Shown: in pieces, positions 1 to 7,142 of the stretch
Numbering within the stretch: position 1 is the stretch's first letter
Layout of the letters: every line of letters starts with the position of its first letter
Position numbers and translations under genes: made by a program
The notes under the pieces: generated by a model
The model's input: the letters and a program-made list of their open reading frames with translations, nothing else
What the model was told of the DNA's origin: nothing
The model's database searches: none
Source: Hirudo medicinalis
Taxonomy: Eukaryota; Annelida; Clitellata; Hirudinida; Hirudinidae
Assembly: GCA_011800805.1 (NCBI GenBank)
Contig: MPNW01001272.1
Location: 10,907 to 23,406, forward strand
DNA: 12,500 nt
Direction of reading: 5' to 3'

Positions 1-263
1 CTAATAACAATAACAACAACAATAATAATAATAATAATAATAATAACAACAATAATAATAATAATAACATAATAACAACAATAATAATAATAATAGTAAC
101 AACAACAGTAATGATAATAATGTAATAATATATAACAATAATATATATTAAAATAATAATAATAATAATAATTATAATAATAATAATAATAATAATTATA
201 ATAATAATAATTATTATTATAATTATTATAATTATTATTATTATTATTATAATAACAGTATAT
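1..263. repeat. AAT/AAC microsatellite turning into ATT
   Basis: Imperfect AAT and AAC trinucleotides fill the left edge. From about 150 the tract is almost pure A/T, (AAT)n first and (ATT)n after about 210, so the two halves are complementary and could fold into a long AT hairpin. The array begins at or before the window edge. No coding content. Confidence 0.95.
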
Positions 264-535
264 ATACAGTAAATTATGACTAAATGATAATTTGTATATT
301 ATGGAGCCTTTACCCAACAGAGCATATCACTTGCCTGTCGAGGCGTTCAGTTCTTCAAGCATGAAGGTCCTCCAGACGTCTGCTTTTGTGTTGATTTTAA
401 TTCGAATTGTGATTAATAATCGTCCATCCATTTTTCCATCCATTTTACATTTCAATATAATGTCAATTAAATCAGAGATTTTGATTTTAATTAATCTTAT
501 GTTAAATAAAGCATATCTGAATGTGATTTTATATT
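264..535. other. AT-rich single-copy stretch, nothing recognised
   Basis: Mostly non-repetitive. It holds a slightly GC-richer patch near 300-390 and a small duplication of a TCCATCCATTTT-like motif near 424-446. Plus-strand reading is open for 81 codons, but the composition is AT-biased and no splice or family signal supports it. Confidence 0.5.
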
Positions 536-635
536 AATCATCATCATCATCATCATTACCATCATCATCATAGGCATCATTATCACCACCACAACTACCA
601 TCATCATCATCGACATCGTCATCATCATCATTGCC
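536..635. repeat. Imperfect ATC (CAT) microsatellite
   Basis: About 100 bp of CAT trinucleotides interrupted by CAC, GGC, CGA and CGT variants. The heavy interruption points to an old array. It ends against a short moderate-GC patch (635-710) containing CCATGG. Confidence 0.9.
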
Positions 636-717
636 GTCCTCTATCTTCCATCGCCATGGAAACCACAAACATTTTTAGTGAGGCGACCAGCGATCGACGG
701 AAACAAAGCAATTTAAC

Positions 718-746
718 AAAATAAAAATAAAAATAAAAATAAAAAT
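718..746. repeat. (AAAAAT)n hexanucleotide repeat
   Basis: T residues recur exactly every 6 bp (722, 728, 734, 740, 746), giving four full AAAAAT units and a partial one. On the minus strand the right end (751-746) reads AATAAA, 22 nt past the stop of the exon candidate at 773-960. It could therefore serve as a poly(A) signal, though AATAAA is expected often by chance in this composition. Confidence 0.85.
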
Positions 747-772
747 TTATTTTCTTTTTTTTGAAATAAAAA

Positions 773-960
773 TCACTGCAACCTTATTTTCGAAAGCACC
801 TGAGACGAACCTGGATGAGTGTTGAAAAGGTTGAGAGACACAAGGACTGGCGGGAGAGACGCCATGTTTGGAAGGATTTCCATGAGTTTTGAACGCAGTG
901 GAAAACATTCCTTCGTTCTTCCGCTCTGCTCGAGAGTCAAACATCTCCATCCTTTCAAGT
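773..960 (-). CDS. Candidate terminal exon (minus strand), unrecognised product
   Basis: A moderate-GC island in AT-rich DNA. After either of two AG acceptors (exon starting at 960 or 951), one minus-strand frame stays open to TGA at 775-773. It includes WRCLTLEQSGRTKECF and LRSKLMEILPNMASLPPVLV, with ordinary codon choice and a hydrophobic middle. A CAG|GTGCTT donor at 800/799 is an alternative end. The exon would start with two bases of a split codon, compatible with the end of the 3913-4005 candidate. An AATAAA lies 22 nt after the stop. Against it: the acceptors are weak, another minus frame of the same DNA is also open, and no family was recognised. Seen: frame and signals. Inferred: that it is an exon. 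Confidence 0.2.
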
Positions 961-1360
961 CTATCAGTTTCCATTTGGAAAGAAATCATCAAGTTAAATT
1001 ATCATTTATTATTAAAATATTAAATTATATAAATTAAAGTAATAAATTATATTATTAAATTACGAATAAGATATTTAATTATGTAAATTTTATTGCAAGC
1101 ATTAGGAAGTTAAAGACATTTTTATGTTGAATTTTGAAGATGATTTTTAAAACATATCCATTTTTTTAAGTTTTCATTTTAAGTAATTTATTTTAAAATA
1201 ATTTTTAAAAATTAAAAAACAAATTTTAGTGAAAAATGTTTTTAAAATATTCTAAAAAGCCACTTAAAGTCTGCCATGTTGAATTGGAAGCATGACATCG
1301 TTTCAGGATGACAAAGAACTTCTGAATAGCAATAAAATCTTTCATCCAAAGATCAAATAA
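961..1360. other. AT-rich spacer with T/A runs
   Basis: Nothing gene-like. Dominated by TTTTAAA and AAATTT tracts and short A or T runs. The last 100 bp are more mixed, with no open frame worth naming. Confidence 0.6.
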
Positions 1361-1560
1361 GTCAAATATTGAGGTTGCCCTGCTGCGATGACGGATCCAG
1401 GCATGGTCGGGATGTGCCAGTGCATAGGGGCCTGACTAAAGAAACCTTTATTTTTTGCTTGTCAGGGAGGGGGGGGGCTGGTTCAGAGGATTGTGGGTCT
1501 CCACCACCACTCTGACCCGGGGTCACCCCTTGGGCAAATCCCACCCTGTTTTGCTTTTCC
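1361..1560. other. GC-rich island with G9 run, possible element remnant
   Basis: Sharply GC-richer than its surroundings, with nine consecutive G at 1469-1477, a CCACCACCACT stretch, and GACCCGGGGTCACCCC near 1513-1528. In that last stretch GACCC and GGGTC form a perfect short palindrome around CGG. A 60-codon minus-strand frame is open here but starts without ATG and ends in AT-rich DNA. The abrupt composition change suggests a decayed inserted sequence or a CpG-type island. No terminal repeats or duplicated target site were found. Confidence 0.35.
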
Positions 1561-1988
1561 TTCTGAATCGGTCCTCAACTCATCAGTTACTGTTTTTTTT
1601 TTCATTTTAAAATCAAATTTCCTCCCACTAATAAAGATATTCGATGAGAACATGTTCTAGAAAATGTTTTGATGAAAATTACTTTAAAATAAAAAGAGGA
1701 TTCTGATTGGTTCCTGACGGAGTTGTAAGACCCATTCTTCCGTCCAATATTAAGAGTGATTTGTCTCCCCTAAACCTACCCCTCAGAGAAGCCATTGTGT
1801 CCCTCATCTTTTATTACTTGTATCTTTTCATCACCTCGTCTTCCTTGCGAAGCCTTCTTCTTCTTTGTTTCCTTCAGTCCATCCTTTTCCTTGTCCAGGG
1901 CTGCTGATTAAAACTTGATTGATGATGTGAGTCGAGTGTTGATAGTGGAGTCATTTCTGTCTACATTTTCGTCTGTTTGTCTTTAATT
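1561..1988. other. Single-copy spacer, pyrimidine-rich part
   Basis: 1800-1895 is T/C-rich (TCTTC, CTTCC, CCTTG) and gives a leucine/serine-rich open frame on the plus strand without ATG. This fits a pyrimidine tract better than a gene. No other feature seen. Confidence 0.5.
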
Positions 1989-2048
1989 TGTGACTCATAC
2001 TCATGTGACTCATATTCATGTGACTCATACAGGTGTGACTCATACAGG
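1989..2048 (+). repeat. Four tandem 15-bp units, each with TGACTCA
   Basis: Units at 1989, 2004, 2019 and 2034 all begin TGTGACTCATA. The first two end in -TCA variants and the last two are identical (TGTGACTCATACAGG). The heptamer TGACTCA lies at 1991-1997, 2006-2012, 2021-2027 and 2036-2042, exactly 15 bp apart. TGACTCA is the established consensus for bZIP AP-1 (Fos/Jun) dimers. Function as an enhancer is inference; a minisatellite that happens to contain this word is the alternative. Confidence 0.9.
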
Positions 2049-2260
2049 TGTGTGGTGGTGCTTCCAGAGCGTTCATATATCAAAATGTCAGATGTATTTT
2101 AATGTTCGTATATTTATTGTTACGTCAGAATTTTAATTACAGACTTATTTGATTAATTACTTCGTTGTTGGTAATTTTAGCGCAACGCAATTTATAAAAC
2201 GTGGTGAATATTTAAAATGACGAAAACTATAAAATATTGAAATGATGGGAACATGCGTGA

Positions 2261-2395
2261 ACCCGCAATAGCAGCAGCAGCGGCAGCAACATCATCATCA
2301 TCATTGTCAACGTCGTCGTCGTCGTCGTCATCGATATCGTCATCATCGTCATCATCGTCATCATCATCATCATGAACAACAACAACAACAACAAT
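2261..2395. repeat. Compound CAG / CAT / CGT / AAC microsatellite
   Basis: Blocks in order: CAG-type (about 2267-2286), CAT (2289-2303), CGT (about 2311-2330), alternating CATCATCGT (about 2336-2372), then AAC (2375-2394). Four different trinucleotides abut with almost no unique sequence between them. Confidence 0.9.
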
Positions 2396-2444
2396 TCAAA
2401 TATCAATGACAGCCTCAACATTTTGAATCATTCCTCATTTTAAA

Positions 2445-2577
2445 TGCCTAGATGAATGATTCATGCTTGGATGAATTATTCACGCCTGGATGAATTATTC
2501 ATGCCCGGATGAATTATTCATGCTTGGACGAATTATTCATGCCTGGATGAATTATTCATGTATGGATGAATTATTCA
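2445..2577. repeat. Seven 19-bp tandem units with palindromic core
   Basis: Units start at 2445, 2464, 2483, 2502, 2521, 2540 and 2559, with consensus TGCCTGGATGAATTATTCA. The core ATGAATTATTCAT is a perfect inverted repeat around a central T in most copies. Differences concentrate in the first five bases of the unit (TGCCT, TGCTT, CGCCT, TGCCC, TGTAT), while TGAATTATTCA is unchanged in units 2-4 and 6-7. Unit 1 (GATTCA) and unit 5 (GACGAATT) each carry one change. The core resembles the TGAATAATTAAT-type site of POU4 factors; binding is inference. Confidence 0.95.
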
Positions 2578-2728
2578 TGCATCTCCTTGAAAGCAACTTA
2601 TCTCCTTAAATCCCTCTTTCCGTTTCCAAATCCAGTGATGAAGTTCAACGTATGCTTCACCGCTTATCACAGAATAATTAACAAAAACAACAACAACAAA
2701 CTATTGTCTTAAGTCCTCGGGAATGAAT

Positions 2729-2754
2729 TATATATATATATATATATATATATA
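2729..2754. repeat. (TA)13 dinucleotide
   Basis: Uninterrupted 26-bp TA tract inside AT-rich DNA. Confidence 0.97.
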
Positions 2755-3367
2755 AATCAAAATAAATACATTTTATAAATAAATTTATAAATTTAATATG
2801 TAAAAATTTCATACTAAAATTGGATTTTTATATTATATTATATTATGTTCAATTAAATATTTTCTGTCAGTGAACTTTCCTCAACTTTTAACATAAAACT
2901 AAGAATCAATTTTCAAGGCAATTCACTGATTTTATTTCAAATTATTTTTTAAATTATTCTTTAATTATTTTTTAAATTCTTTTCACTTTCTAAACCCGAA
3001 AATCCTGACGACGAATTACTTCCTATTAAATATAATTAATCCTCTTATTTCGAAAATAACGTCTTAAATAAAATCTTTCGAAGCCCTTAAAGAAGGAGGA
3101 AGGAATGTCTTAAAAAGTGGAGGAACGTAAAAGTGGAAATTGACTTTTTGCATGGAAGCAGTGCCCGTAATTTTAAAACTGAACGCAATTTTTCCACAAT
3201 TCCAAAGATTCTCGTGAACTTTTCCTGGAAACTTTCTTGATTTGCGCCCGGATTGAATCAGATATTCAAACATTCACTTCGATAAAAGCAACTTAATTTT
3301 GTTGTGGAAAAATCAATCAAGCAGAAAGTAAAATATTTAGATCATTATTTTATTGGGAATTTTCAAA
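2755..3367. other. AT-rich stretch with one small minus-strand ORF
   Basis: Mostly A/T runs. At 3273-3064 on the minus strand an ATG opens a 69-codon frame to TAA (MFEYLIQSGRKSRKF near the start, VNFHFYVPPLF in the middle). A TGA lies directly before the ATG. Codon choice is plausible, but a frame of this length is expected by chance, and no splice signal, domain or repeat supports it. I do not call it a gene. Confidence 0.45.
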
Positions 3368-3391
3368 ATTATTATTATTATTATTATTATT
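3368..3391. repeat. (ATT)8 microsatellite
   Basis: Eight uninterrupted ATT units, followed by TGTAATAAAAATAAA. Confidence 0.97.
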
Positions 3392-3474
3392 GTAATAAAA
3401 ATAAATTCTTCTCCTGTTTTCATCTTATCAAAACTTCCAACGCTTATTCTCTAGTAGACTAATTTGCCCTTACA

Positions 3475-3598
3475 TTAATCACTCCTACTCCATCTTTATC
3501 ACCATAACCAGCATCATTATCATCACAATTAGTATAATCACAATCAACATTGTCTCCTCAATAATAATAATAATAATAATCATCATCATCATCATGAT
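3475..3598. repeat. Degenerate ATC tract ending in AAT then ATC
   Basis: 3475-3555 is an eroded ATC/ATA tract. It is followed by (AAT)n at about 3560-3580 and a clean (CAT)n at 3580-3595. Degenerate and clean blocks side by side suggest repeat births of different age. Confidence 0.85.
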
Positions 3599-3734
3599 CT
3601 CTTGGTCCTCTCCTGATGATGATCACCATTTCACGTAAGTCTCAGCAACAGTAGTTAATTCCAGCCACAGATTTGGAAAACTATTCTTCATGCTTCCGTT
3701 GGATTGTTTCACCATGATAACAGCAATACTGCAA

Positions 3735-3823
3735 CATCATCATCATCGTCATCGTCGTCGTCGTCGTCGTCATCATCATCATCATCATCATCGTCGTCGT
3801 CGTCGTCATCGTCGTCGTCGTCG

Positions 3824-3861
<38 letters not shown>

Positions 3862-3884
3862 GTCATCGTCATCGTCATCATCAT
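3735..3884. repeat. 150-bp blocky CAT/CGT array
   Basis: Fifty triplets, all CAT or CGT. In triplet order: 4 CAT, CGT, CAT, 6 CGT, 7 CAT, 5 CGT, CAT, 5 CGT, 12 CAT, then CGT/CAT alternating three times and 2 more CAT. All six frames are open across it, reading as poly-His/Arg, poly-Ser, Met/Thr and similar. These are by-products of the repeat, not genes. Confidence 0.97.
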
Positions 3885-3912
3885 TCGTTAGAGTTTGTTG
3901 AATTTAACTTGC

Positions 3913-4005
3913 CAACGATTTCCATTTGAACTCCCGACAATGACTCCACGAGTTTCTTCTCCAGCAAGATGGAGTCCAACGAAGGAGCGGCGATCATCGT
4001 GCCAC
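3913..4005 (-). CDS. Candidate internal exon, coiled-coil-like, unrecognised
   Basis: Moderate-GC island next to the CAT/CGT array. On the minus strand a TTTAAATAATTCCAG acceptor (AG at 4007-4006) is followed by 93 nt: two bases of a split codon, 30 codons, one base. The peptide contains APSLDSILLEKKLVESLSGV and ends QMEIV. Leucines, valine and isoleucine spaced three and four apart suggest an amphipathic helix. The end is marked by G|GCAAGTTA, a GC-type donor; if unspliced, the frame runs 13 more codons to a stop. Start phase (two bases) fits the one-base end of the 7487-7961 candidate. Caution: on the plus strand the same DNA also shows CAAGATGG with a short 16-codon frame and a TTTCTTCTCCAG acceptor, so strand is not certain. 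Family unknown. Confidence 0.25.
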
Positions 4006-4191
4006 CTGGAATTATTTAAATTCCAATCAATCAACTAGTTCATTAATATTCATATTTCATGGCTTTCTAACGCTAAGTTATTTTTAACACTCGTTATTCT
4101 GTAGTGGGGAAGCCGTCTACTTGTTTCTAACAAGTCGTCAAAATCTTGCAACCGTAAAAAAAAGCGTCTCATTACCTTTGAGACGATCAAT

Positions 4192-4449
4192 AAACAACAA
4201 CAACAACAATAATACAACACAACAACAACATAACAACAATACAACAACAACACAAAAACAACACAACAACAACACAACAACAACAATGATACAACACAAC
4301 AACAACAAAAATAATAATACAACACAACAAGAACAACAATAATAATACAACACAACAACAACAACAATAATAATACAACACACCAACACCTACAACAACA
4401 ACACAACACAACAACAACAACAATAATACAATACAACAACAACAACAGT
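4192..4449. repeat. 258-bp AAC-rich array with higher-order 28-bp unit
   Basis: AAC and ACAAC units with embedded AATAATACAACAC phrases. AATAATAC recurs at 4313, 4341 and 4369, exactly 28 bp apart, so part of the array expanded as a 28-bp block rather than triplet by triplet. Open frames across it (poly-Asn/Gln/Thr, or Cys/Val/Leu on the other strand) are by-products. Confidence 0.95.
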
Positions 4450-4603
4450 AACAACTGGAAGGGACAAGGAAGATAAAAATGTCTGGACTTTTTCGCGCGC
4501 TTCCTGTGAACTCTGCGTGACCTTTTGACCTGAGAGGAATAAGTTCTAGGAGGAATAACTTCTTGACATGAGGAGATGTTCGGTCGTTTTGTTGCCGTCT
4601 GTT

Positions 4604-4680
4604 GTTGTTGCAGGTTGTTTTGTGGTGTTGTTGCAGGTTGTTTTGTGTTGTTGTTGCTGGTTGTTTTGTGGTGTTGTTGA
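4604..4680. repeat. Three 23-bp GTT-rich units
   Basis: CAGGTTGTTTTGTG-type phrases at 4611 and 4634, and CTGGTTGTTTTGTG at 4657, spaced 23 bp. The GTT richness makes it complementary in kind to the AAC array ending 150 bp to the left. Confidence 0.9.
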
Positions 4681-4920
4681 CTTGTTGAATTTTATTTATA
4701 AATAATAATTTAATGTTTTTTATTAAATTTTTTTATAACTATTTTGTTTAATCTTCATATTTAATTATAAATTTTAATATTTATTTATTTATTTACTTTC
4801 ATTAGAATATATTTTGTCTTTTAATTTCAGTTACTTTTCAAATATTAAATATTTCTAACTCATATTTTTATTTCATAGTTTTAATAGGTTTCATGGAATA
4901 TCGAATCACAAACATTTGTT

Positions 4921-4962
<42 letters not shown>
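4921..4962. repeat. (AAC)14 microsatellite
   Basis: Fourteen perfect AAC units, then ATAATAAA. Flanked on the left by about 230 bp of AT-rich sequence with short ATTT runs. Confidence 0.97.
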
Positions 4963-4963
<1 letters not shown>

Positions 4964-5134
4964 TAATAAACCAATGGCAAAAAAATGCGTGAGAAATACG
5001 GCAATAATAAAAATTATTTAAAATGAATGAAAAAAGGATCCTCATAAGTGGAAATAAATTTCGTGAATCCGAGAAGTCAATTTGAAAATGTTTAAAACTT
5101 TTTAAAACTCGATCTCCTAACATCGCCCTGTGGA

Positions 5135-5143
5135 AATGGAGTC
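5135..5143 (+). repeat. Left copy of 9-bp direct repeat flanking satellite
   Basis: AATGGAGTC, exactly repeated at 5796-5804 on the far side of the CATTC array. See the finding on this pair. Confidence 0.6.
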
Positions 5144-5154
5144 CACGTTTCTCT

Positions 5155-5795
5155 TCAGTCTTTCCATTTCATTCTTTCATTCCATTTAATTCCACTTCAT
5201 TCCATTTCATTCCATTTAATTCCACTTCATTCCATTTAATTCCACTTCATTCCATTTCATTTTTTCATTCCATTTCATTCCTTCATTCCACTTCATTCCT
5301 TCATTCCATTTCATTCCTTCATTCCATTTCATTCCTTCATTCCACTTCATTCCATTTCATTCCACTTCATTCCATTTCATTCCACTTCATTCCTTCATTC
5401 CATTTCATTCCACTTCATTCCTTCATTCCAGTTCATTCTTTCATTCCATTTCATTCTTTCATTCCATTTCATTCCTTCATTCCATTTCATTCCTTCATTC
5501 CATTTCATTCCTTCATTCCACTTCATTCCACTTCATTCCTTCATTCCATTTCATTCTTTCATTCCATTTCATTCTTTCATTCCATTTCATTCCTTCATTC
5601 CACTTCATTCCTTCATTCCACTTTATTCCATTTCATTCCTTCATTCCACTTTATTCCATTTCATTCCTTCATTCCACTTCATTCCATTTCATTCCTTCAT
5701 TCCATTTCATTCCTTCATTCCATTTCATTCCTTCATTACATTTCATTCTTTCATTCTATTTCATTCCTTCATTCCATTTCATTCTTTCATTCCTT
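5155..5795 (+). repeat. CATTC-type satellite, about 640 bp
   Basis: Built from three words: CATTCCATTT (10 bp), CATTCCACTT (10 bp) and CATTCCTT or CATTCTTT (8 bp). Alternation of a 10- and an 8-bp word gives an 18-bp higher-order period through much of the array. The left end has a CATTCCATTTAATTCCACTT variant block (about 5180-5245). Base words resemble the CATTC family of simple satellites known from human satellite III; that is similarity of a short word, not evidence of descent. Function unknown. Confidence 0.95.
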
Positions 5796-5804
5796 AATGG
5801 AGTC
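5796..5804 (+). repeat. Right copy of 9-bp direct repeat flanking satellite
   Basis: AATGGAGTC, matching 5135-5143 exactly. It directly follows the last CATTCCTT word. Confidence 0.6.
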
Positions 5805-5852
5805 ATTGACCACGAAATGATCCATCTGTCATAACCCCACCATCGGAGGCGG

Positions 5853-5883
5853 CATAAAAAGCAGACGACTATTTGCCATTCAA
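5853..5883 (+). promoter_or_regulatory. TATA-like box and Inr-like site, candidate core promoter
   Basis: GCATAAAAAGC at 5852-5862 is a TATA-box variant. About 25 bp downstream, CCATTC (5876-5881, A at 5878) fits the animal initiator pattern YYANWY. An ATG follows at 5884. The spacing is right for RNA polymerase II, but both motifs are short and common in AT-rich DNA. Confidence 0.2.
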
Positions 5884-6033
5884 ATGCGCTGGGAACTCAT
5901 TTGTAATTCGTTAGCTCTGTGGAGTTGTATAAATATACAAAGAGTGGATGAATACACAAAGGAAATATACAAAAATATACTTAATCTTATAAACACAAAA
6001 CCTTTAAAGTTACTGATGAGCGGAAGAATTTGA
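5884..6033 (+). CDS. Small ORF, 49 codons, unrecognised
   Basis: ATG at 5884 (context CAAATGC, weak) opens a frame to TGA at 6031-6033. It begins MRWELICNSLALWSC and continues with YTKEIYKNILNLINTKPLKL, giving a hydrophobic start and a lysine/asparagine-rich second half. It sits just downstream of the TATA/Inr-like pair. The second half is composed of ATACAAA-like words, so its amino-acid content may simply mirror an A-rich tract. No domain, signal or family recognised. Could be a short first exon, an upstream ORF or chance. Confidence 0.12.
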   Translation: MRWELICNSLALWSCINIQRVDEYTKEIYKNILNLINTKPLKLLMSGRI

Positions 6034-6085
6034 AAGCAACTGATAAAAAAAAAAGCATACAAAGTCACACATACAATTACAAGTC

Positions 6086-6322
6086 ATGCAAAGGAGAGAT
6101 ACAAACATAGCAACAGCAAAAAATACAAAGTCTTACAAATACAAAAGAAGCAGACGTGGACTAAAATACTTGGCCAGTAATGCGAATGGGAACAGCAAAT
6201 CAAGAAGAGCTACTTTCGGAATTGAGTGTAATGCAGGCTGTAAGATTTATGTAAAGTATTACAGGTTGCTAGGTGACCGTTCCGAATGTATGTGCGATGT
6301 GTGCCCGCCGTGCATAATGTAA
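6086..6322 (+). CDS. Small ORF, 78 codons, basic N-terminus and Cys-rich end
   Basis: ATG at 6086 to TAA at 6320-6322. The first 40 residues are rich in Lys, Arg, Asn and Thr (KSYKYKRSRRGLKYL). The last 30 carry seven cysteines, ending SECMCDVCPPCIM. The early part is written in ATACAAA-like words continuing from the tract before it, so the lysines may be compositional. The cysteine-rich part has more mixed base use. No zinc-binding family spacing could be matched with confidence. It follows the previous small ORF by 52 nt in the same direction. Gene status is doubtful. Confidence 0.12.
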   Translation: MQRRDTNIATAKNTKSYKYKRSRRGLKYLASNANGNSKSRRATFGIECNAGCKIYVKYYRLLGDRSECMCDVCPPCIM

Positions 6323-6789
6323 ATGTGACACGAATTAATGAGAAAATTATCTTGAAAATGCGAAAAGTGCTTCAAAAATTTCCTGAAAACTTTTCGTTCC
6401 TGTGCAATTTATGAGCCCAAATGGTGTGACCTCGGTGTCGCTGACATGTTGTCAAATGTTGCTTAAAATAACATCGCGTTGTTTATAATGACATTGCATT
6501 ACTAGCTTTAACATGACGTTAGTAACACATAAACCAATGCATGCTGACAGCCCCTTGTAATACAAAGTCACGGGAACAAAGCAATGTAACAGCATGTCAT
6601 GATGAGCTGCAAAAAGTTGCAAGAAACTTTAAAAAACCAAAATGTCCCCCTAAGAGAATCCGATGTTCATGAGTTTCCGGTTCTTAACACATCTGGAGAA
6701 CTTCAGGGAGCCTTGAACTGGGATCCTTTCGATTTCATGACGAGCTTTTGAGCTTTAGGATGTTTTAGTACTTATTTGAACTGCTCAGT
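6323..6789. other. Single-copy sequence, nothing recognised
   Basis: Mixed composition with no repeat and no open frame of note. Contains ACATGACGTTAGTAACACATAAACC and CATGCTGACAGCCCC stretches, and A runs near 6630-6640. Both strands were read without finding a domain or splice-bounded frame. Confidence 0.5.
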
Positions 6790-6925
6790 TATTCCCTCAC
6801 AGCGAGTCACCAACCGAGCTGCTTATCAAACTACAAATCCAATCACTCAGCTTCTCATCCGGCTACTCGCTCGGCTTCTCAGCTACTCTCGAAGCTAGTC
6901 ACGTAGCCACTCACCCATCCACCCA
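6790..6925. repeat. Degenerate GCTNCTC repeat patch
   Basis: AGCTTCTC, GGCTACTC, GGCTTCTC and AGCTACTC occur in sequence between about 6849 and 6890, 8 to 13 bp apart. They are surrounded by CACTCACCCATCCACCC and CGAGTCACC variants. It reads as an eroded tandem array in a C-rich patch. Confidence 0.5.
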
Positions 6926-7049
6926 CCAGAGAACCCAGCATGAAATGTGATGACGCAATGTGATTGTTGAGCGGGTTCATTATTTTGAGATTACGAAGAT
7001 AAAGAGGCTTTGACTTTCGTCATCACATTTTTGATCTTTTAAGATTTTA

Positions 7050-7142
7050 ACATTAACGTAACGTGATGTAATATAATGCCATGCAATGTAATGTAATGCA
7101 ATGTAATGTAATGCAATTTAATGTAATGCAATGTAATGTAAT
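7050..7142 (+). repeat. 15-bp AATGTAATGTAATGC tandem array
   Basis: Units at 7085, 7100 (identical), 7115 (one change, AATTT) and a partial at 7130, preceded by degenerate AATGC and AATGT pentamers from about 7050. A pentamer array with a trimer-of-pentamers superstructure. Confidence 0.93.

Noticed and set aside
1707..1907. 66-codon leucine-rich plus-strand frame
   Set aside because: No ATG at its start; composition follows a T/C-rich tract.
2227..2421. Met/Thr/Leu-rich minus-strand frame
   Set aside because: By-product of the compound CAG/CAT/CGT/AAC microsatellite.
2445..2577. CRISPR array
   Set aside because: Units are directly adjacent with no spacers, and the DNA is eukaryotic in character.
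3064..3273. 69-codon ATG-started minus-strand ORF
   Set aside because: Length is within chance for this composition and nothing else supports it.
3681..3929. Open frames giving poly-His/Arg, poly-Ser and poly-Met/Thr proteins
   Set aside because: A CAT/CGT triplet array has no stop in any frame; the frames are by-products of the repeat and have no non-repeat domain.
4050..4454. 134-codon minus-strand frame rich in Val, Leu and Cys, looking like membrane segments
   Set aside because: It is the reverse reading of the AAC array (GTT, TGT, TTG codons). Hydrophobicity comes from the repeat.
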